Of a stretch of 36,408 nucleotides of DNA, positions 32,946 to 36,408 are shown piece after piece (within the stretch, counting starts at the first letter, position 1; every line of letters begins with the position of its first letter). Below the pieces are notes generated by a model. It did no database searches and was not told the origin of the DNA. It saw only the letters and a list, made by a program, of their open reading frames with translations. This DNA comes from an uncultured Flavobacteriales bacterium (lineage in GTDB: Bacteria > Bacteroidota > Bacteroidia > Flavobacteriales > BACL11), in assembly GCA_905478185.1 (NCBI GenBank), contig CAJQHO010000024.1:1-36408 (forward strand), in the 5' to 3' direction. Position numbers and translations under genes: made by a program.

Positions 32946-33794
32946 ATGAAAAAATACCTTTCCTTAATAAAATTTAGCCATACCATATTTGCAATGCCAT
33001 TTGCTTTTATCGGTTTTTTCTTGGCAACAAAAAATTACGATTTTGAGTGGATTACTCTTTTGTATGTAGTGTTCTGCATGGTTTTTGCACGCTCGGCAGC
33101 CATGGCTTTTAACCGTTATATTGATAGAGATATTGATACTGCTAACCCAAGAACTGCTGAAGTACGAGGAATTCCGAACGGAAGTATAAAAGCAAACTCA
33201 GCTTTACTATTTGTTATCATTAACTCCTTATTATTTATTGCAACCACTTATTTTATAAATACACTTTGCTTAGCACTTTCTCCAATTGCTTTATTGGTAG
33301 TTTTAGGTTATAGTTATACCAAACGCTTTACTGCACTTTGCCATTTGATATTGGGCTTAGGTTTGGCACTTGCTCCCATTGGCGCTTACTTGGCTGTTAG
33401 TGGTGAGTTTAATATTATCCCATTATTCTTTTCAGCAGCCGTACTCTTTTGGGTAAGTGGTTTCGATATTATTTACTCTTTACAAGATGAGGAGTTTGAT
33501 AAAACCCATGAACTCCATTCTATCCCTGTACAACTAGGAAAAAAGAATGCGTTAATGCTGTCAAATATTTTACATCTTCTCACTTTTTCAGCACTAAGTA
33601 TTGCTGGATCATTAGGAGGATTCAGCTTATACTATTGGATAGGTTTTTCTATTTTTTCAGCACTATTAGTATACCAACATACTTTAGTTAAGGAAAATGA
33701 TTTAAGTAAAGTAAATCTTGCTTTTTTCACCACAAACGGCATAGCATCCCTCATTTTTGGTGCATTTGTTATTGCTGATTTATTGCTTAAATAG
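32946..33794 (+). CDS. UbiA-family prenyltransferase (MqnP / UbiA-like)
   Basis: Integral membrane enzyme of 282 residues with about eight helices that attaches a polyprenyl chain to an aromatic acid in quinone synthesis. The first Asp-rich motif is N56RYIDRDID64 followed by NPRTAEVRGIPNG. The second is YSLQDEEFDKTHELHSIPVQLG, close to the form YACQDxEFD..GLHSIPARFG that I associate with the UbiA-like branch (MqnP) of the futalosine menaquinone route rather than MenA or true UbiA. No other menaquinone gene is in the window, so the pathway assignment is inference. It follows the lipoprotein gene by three bases. The start is ATG 32946; family proteins begin MKKYLSLIKFSHTIFAMPFA in the same way. 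Confidence 0.9.
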   Translation: MKKYLSLIKFSHTIFAMPFAFIGFFLATKNYDFEWITLLYVVFCMVFARSAAMAFNRYIDRDIDTANPRTAEVRGIPNGSIKANSALLFVIINSLLFIATTYFINTLCLALSPIALLVVLGYSYTKRFTALCHLILGLGLALAPIGAYLAVSGEFNIIPLFFSAAVLFWVSGFDIIYSLQDEEFDKTHELHSIPVQLGKKNALMLSNILHLLTFSALSIAGSLGGFSLYYWIGFSIFSALLVYQHTLVKENDLSKVNLAFFTTNGIASLIFGAFVIADLLLK

Positions 33795-33844
33795 TCCTTT
33801 TTTATCAATTTATTGATTTATTTTAATCTAGTAAAATAATTTTT

Positions 33845-33869
33845 TAGTACTTTGCTTTGCATAGTACTA
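33845..33869. promoter_or_regulatory. Palindromic operator, probably for PadR
   Basis: TAGTACT (33845-33851) and AGTACTA (33863-33869) form a perfect 7-bp inverted repeat with an 11-base spacer, 24 bases before the padR start. The spacer contains TTTGCTTTGC, so the -33 TTTG (33856-33859) of the likely promoter lies inside the operator. Binding of the dimeric PadR product would cover it, giving autorepression. The binding itself is inferred. Confidence 0.6.
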
Positions 33870-33888
33870 TATTTTTTATTTATGTTTG
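33856..33888 (+). promoter_or_regulatory. Consensus Bacteroidota promoter for padR-pspC
   Basis: The -33 TTTG at 33856-33859 and -7 TATGTTTG at 33881-33888 (exact TAnnTTTG) are 21 bases apart. The -7 element ends only four bases before the ATG of padR at 33893, so transcription should start at or next to the start codon and the message may be leaderless. Confidence 0.5.
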
Positions 33889-33892
33889 CAAC

Positions 33893-34231
33893 ATGAAAAT
33901 TGAAAACACACAATCGCAAATGCGAAAAGGGATTTTGGAATACTGCATCCTTTCCATCTTAAAAAATGGAGAGGCCTACCCTTCTGATATTATCGAAAAG
34001 CTAAAAAATGCTAAAATGATAGTAGTGGAAGGAACGCTTTACCCCCTACTTACTCGCTTAAAAAATGCTGAACTTTTACAATACCGTTGGGAGGAATCAA
34101 GCGCAGGACCACCCAGAAAGTATTATTCTATTACTGAAAAAGGAAATACCTTTTTATTAGAATTAGATACAACCTGGAAGGATTTAGCAAAAGCAGTACG
34201 ATTAACCACTAAAACACTAAAAGATGAATAA
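33893..34231 (+). CDS. PadR-family transcriptional regulator
   Basis: 112 residues. The PadR winged helix is clear: MRKGILEYCILSILKNGEAY, then SDIIEKLKNAKMIVVEGTLY, PLLTRLKNAELLQYRWEESS and AGPPRKYYSITEKG, followed by a C-terminal dimerisation helix. Start ATG 33893 (MKIENTQSQMRKG) is the family's usual beginning; the open frame from 33857 runs through the operator and promoter and is not used. The DNA target is probably the palindrome at 33845-33869. It overlaps the next gene by eight bases (GATGAATAA), so both are co-translated. In Bacteroidota PadR-PspC pairs are common and presumably sense envelope state. Confidence 0.92.
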   Translation: MKIENTQSQMRKGILEYCILSILKNGEAYPSDIIEKLKNAKMIVVEGTLYPLLTRLKNAELLQYRWEESSAGPPRKYYSITEKGNTFLLELDTTWKDLAKAVRLTTKTLKDE

Positions 34232-35771
34232 GACAGTAAACATTAACCTAGCAGGAATTGTATTTCATATTGATGAAAATGCTTTTGAAACACTAAACAA
34301 TTACCTAAATGCACTTAATAATCATTTTAAAAATGAAGAAGGTAGAGATTAAATATTAAAAGATATTGAAGGGAGAATTGCTGAGCTTTTTACTGAACGA
34401 ATGATAAAAAAAGAAGCGATTTCACTTACTGATATAAATGAAGTAATTACAATAATGGGCGAGCCTAGCCAATATGATGAAGAAATTGAACCAGAAAAAC
34501 CGCAAGAACAGCAGCATAAAGATGAAGACTTAAGACAAGGAAAAAGAAGAAAAGTTTTCAGAGATGAGGAAGGTAGAATGATTGGTGGAGTTTGTAGTGG
34601 ATTGGCTCATTATTTTGATATAAATGTCTTTTGGTTTAGAATTATATTTATAATTCTATTATTTGCAATTGGTGGAGGACCTTTAATGTATATAATTCTT
34701 TGGATTGCAATACCTTCTGCTAAAACCACTGCCGAAAAACTAGAGATGAAAGGAGAAAAAGTAAACATCAATAATATTGAAAAAAATATTAAAGATGAAT
34801 TGAATATTATAGAAAATAAAATATTAGATTTTGACAAGAAATACACAAAAGAAATATTTGGAGCAAATAGTTTTTTCAGAAAAATAGTGGATTTCTTTAT
34901 CCGTGTAATTACAGGGATATTTAAATTTATTGGAAGTTGCTTTGGAATTTTTTCGATTGCATTAGGCGGATTTCTTCTTTTAATTATTTTCTCTCTTTTA
35001 TTTTCTAGAGAAGCAGTTTTATTCCAAAACGATTTATTATTTACGTATGTATTAAATGATTCTATCTTTAGCGACACATTAGGAACATGGCTCTTTCTCT
35101 TTATTGGAATACCAATTGTTGCAGTTATTCTGTTTGGATTAAGATTGGTTAATAACACCAAAATCCATATGAATTACAAAATAGGAATATTTGTTTTATG
35201 GCTAATATCTTTATTTTTTCTTCTTAATTCAGCAAAAGATTTTTCAATAGAATTTCAAGAAGAAGCAAAAAATACAATTATTGAAAATATAATCACAGAA
35301 AGTGATACTCTTTATTTAAGTATGAATAATGTTGATAGAGTGTTCGATAATGCATTTGACGCAAAAGGATTTAAAGTCACTCCTTTTGAAGATAACTTAA
35401 TCGGCAATGGAATGCAGTTAGATGTTGTAAAAAGTAAAAATGATGAATTTAATTTACTTAAAGAAGCTACTGCAAGAGGTAAAAATAAGCATTTAGCAAA
35501 AAAAATGACAGAAGGAATTGGTTTTGAATTTACACTAGAAGATGATAATCTAATTTTTTATGACTTTTTCACTATTTCTACACAAGAATGGCGTATGCAA
35601 GAATTAGATTTAACTTTAGAATTACCTGTTGGTATGGTTGTTTTCTTAGATCATAGTTTAGAGGACTTAATTTACGACATTAAAAATGTTCATAATATGT
35701 GGGATTATGATATGCTTGGCCACTATTGGAAAATGGAGAAAGAAGGTCTTAGTTGTATTAGTTGTGAATAA
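34224..35771 (+). pseudogene. PspC-domain membrane protein interrupted by an in-frame stop codon
   Basis: The reading frame starts at ATG 34224, overlapping padR. It codes MNKTVNINLAGIVFHIDENA, then FETLNNYLNALNNHFKNEEG and RD, then TAA at 34350-34352, then continues in the same frame ILKDIEGRIAELFTERMIKK. Families of this kind have E where the TAA stands (GRDEILxDIExRIAELF), so one G-to-T change (GAA to TAA) explains it. The rest is intact: the PspC domain (KVFRDEEGRMIGGVCSGLAH, then YFDINVFWFRIIFIILLF) near residue 110, two or three further helices, and a beta-rich outward tail with CISCE at the end. Re-initiation at ATG 34401 would give a 456-residue protein without the first 59 codons. 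Either the gene is newly broken, there is a base error, or translation restarts. Confidence 0.8.
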
Positions 35772-35792
35772 CAAAAAAGATATATTTGTCGA

Positions 35793-35963
35793 ATGAAAAA
35801 AGAAACAATTAAAAAAGATTCTGAGTACTATATTGGTGTTGGCTTATGTTTTGGTGTAGCATTTGGTGCTGTTTTCGATAATATTGGCTTAGGTATTTGT
35901 CTTGGTTTAGTTTTTGGTGTAGCCATGCAAAAAAGAAATTCTAATACTCAGGAATCTCCATAG
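35793..35963 (+). CDS. Small glycine-rich two-helix membrane protein
   Basis: 56 residues: MKKETIKKDSEYYIGVGLCF, GVAFGAVFDNIGLGICLGLV, FGVAMQKRNSNTQESP. Glycines are spaced every three to four residues through both helices (about 13-27 and 30-45), a glycine-zipper-like pattern that favours tight helix packing. The DN turn between them points to a hairpin with both ends on the same side. It lies 21 bases behind the PspC gene and probably belongs to the PadR operon; stress-type small membrane proteins are often found there. I do not know a named family with certainty. Confidence 0.65.
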   Translation: MKKETIKKDSEYYIGVGLCFGVAFGAVFDNIGLGICLGLVFGVAMQKRNSNTQESP

Positions 35964-36039
35964 GTTGTGCATTTGTTTTACCTTTTTGTAGATCAAATAA
36001 AGGAGGGTGTGATGGACGTAAAGAAAATCTAACTTTAAA

Positions 36040-36408
36040 ATGACAAGAAAAGAAATATTTATTAAGGCACTTCATCTAGCTAAAACACCCATAATAGTTT
36101 CTCTGTTTGTCACTCCAATTCGTTTTTTACTTGAACTAGCTGGATTACCTGAAAATATTATTTTCATTATTGGACTACTCTGGCTAACCTTAGCGTTTGC
36201 AGTTTATTGGGGTATTAAATTATTTGAAAAACAACGTCAATTCCTTCTCTTACTCTTGAGTTTAATTATATTTGCACCTGTTTCGAGACTTACAGTTGTA
36301 ATTGCTTGGTTGATTGATACTAGATGGCAAATAGGGACTCATTATGTCCTGATTCATGATAGTCTTGCGCAAGCTGCATTTCAACAAGTTGTTTTCGGTT
36401 CTTTAATT
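36040..36408 (+). CDS. Multi-helix membrane protein, 5' part (cut by window end)
   Basis: 123 codons are open to the last base. The sequence starts MTRKEIFIKALHLAKTPIIV and contains at least three hydrophobic helices: PIIVSLFVTPIRFLLELAGL, IIFIIGLLWLTLAFAVYWGI and FLLLLLSLIIFAPVSRLTVV. The short amphipathic ITW-like region TRWQIGTHYVLIHDSLAQAA follows. No signature motif that I can name is visible; related integral membrane proteins of unknown function are common in Bacteroidota. It lies 76 bases after the small glycine-rich gene, perhaps in the same transcription unit. The true length is unknown because the frame leaves the window. Confidence 0.6.
   Translation, partial: MTRKEIFIKALHLAKTPIIVSLFVTPIRFLLELAGLPENIIFIIGLLWLTLAFAVYWGIKLFEKQRQFLLLLLSLIIFAPVSRLTVVIAWLIDTRWQIGTHYVLIHDSLAQAAFQQVVFGSLI

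Noticed and set aside
34610-35161. 183-codon minus-strand ORF opposite the PspC gene
   Set aside because: The opposite strand has an obvious PspC domain and membrane helices; the reverse frame is a low-complexity shadow.

Overview
The window looks like a chromosomal segment of a Bacteroidota, most likely Flavobacteriia/Flavobacteriales. The evidence is very low GC, signal peptides ending FAQ/FSQ, TAnnTTTG-type promoter elements, few obvious Shine-Dalgarno sequences, type IX secretion (T9SS) C-terminal sorting domains, a DnaE with an N-terminal proofreading exonuclease, and the gene order DUF1599 / BT_3928-like / tpiA divergent from folP-cdaA. No rRNA, CRISPR array or recognisable transposase is present. 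Identifications come from reading motifs, not from database searches.

Layout. Bases 1-1317 are a disturbed, accessory-looking stretch on the minus strand. It holds a propeller-protein 5' end joined out of frame to an ammonium-transporter fragment, a T9SS cargo gene with a frameshift in its sorting domain, a start-less ORF next to dnaE, and two copies of a ~70-bp structured element (341-411 and 962-1031) placed like the 3' tails of gene cassettes. From 1318 the window is mostly housekeeping: dnaE, a cystathionine beta-synthase-like enzyme, a LolC/E-type permease divergent from a NamZ-type muramidase, an operon ettA-ykgJ-lipoprotein, a small LiaF-like membrane protein, a YhcC-type radical SAM protein, a metallo-beta-lactamase-fold hydrolase with a DUF6356 protein, an Mpl-type peptidoglycan recycling ligase, an unknown exported protein and tRNA-Arg(ACG).

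Bases 16797-26309 are one compact eight-gene minus-strand operon: DUF1599, MauE-thioredoxin fusion, DppB-type permease, tpiA, prmA, a 1486-residue exported protein of unknown function, plsY and clpS. Divergent from it is folP-cdaA (folate synthesis and c-di-AMP synthesis). Then follow a minus-strand trio hisS-hutH-subtilase, a lipoprotein with a UbiA-family prenyltransferase, and at the right end a PadR regulator with a clear palindromic operator, a PspC-domain protein interrupted by an in-frame stop, a small glycine-rich membrane protein and a membrane protein cut by the window edge.

Joint functions: several genes serve the envelope (Mpl, NamZ, PlsY, LolC/E, T9SS cargo, the giant exported protein, PadR-PspC), and others serve translation and protein quality control (EttA, HisS, PrmA, ClpS). 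The points most worth a second look are the duplicated structured element and its cassette-like spacing, the lesions in the T9SS and PspC genes, and the giant unknown protein inside a core operon.
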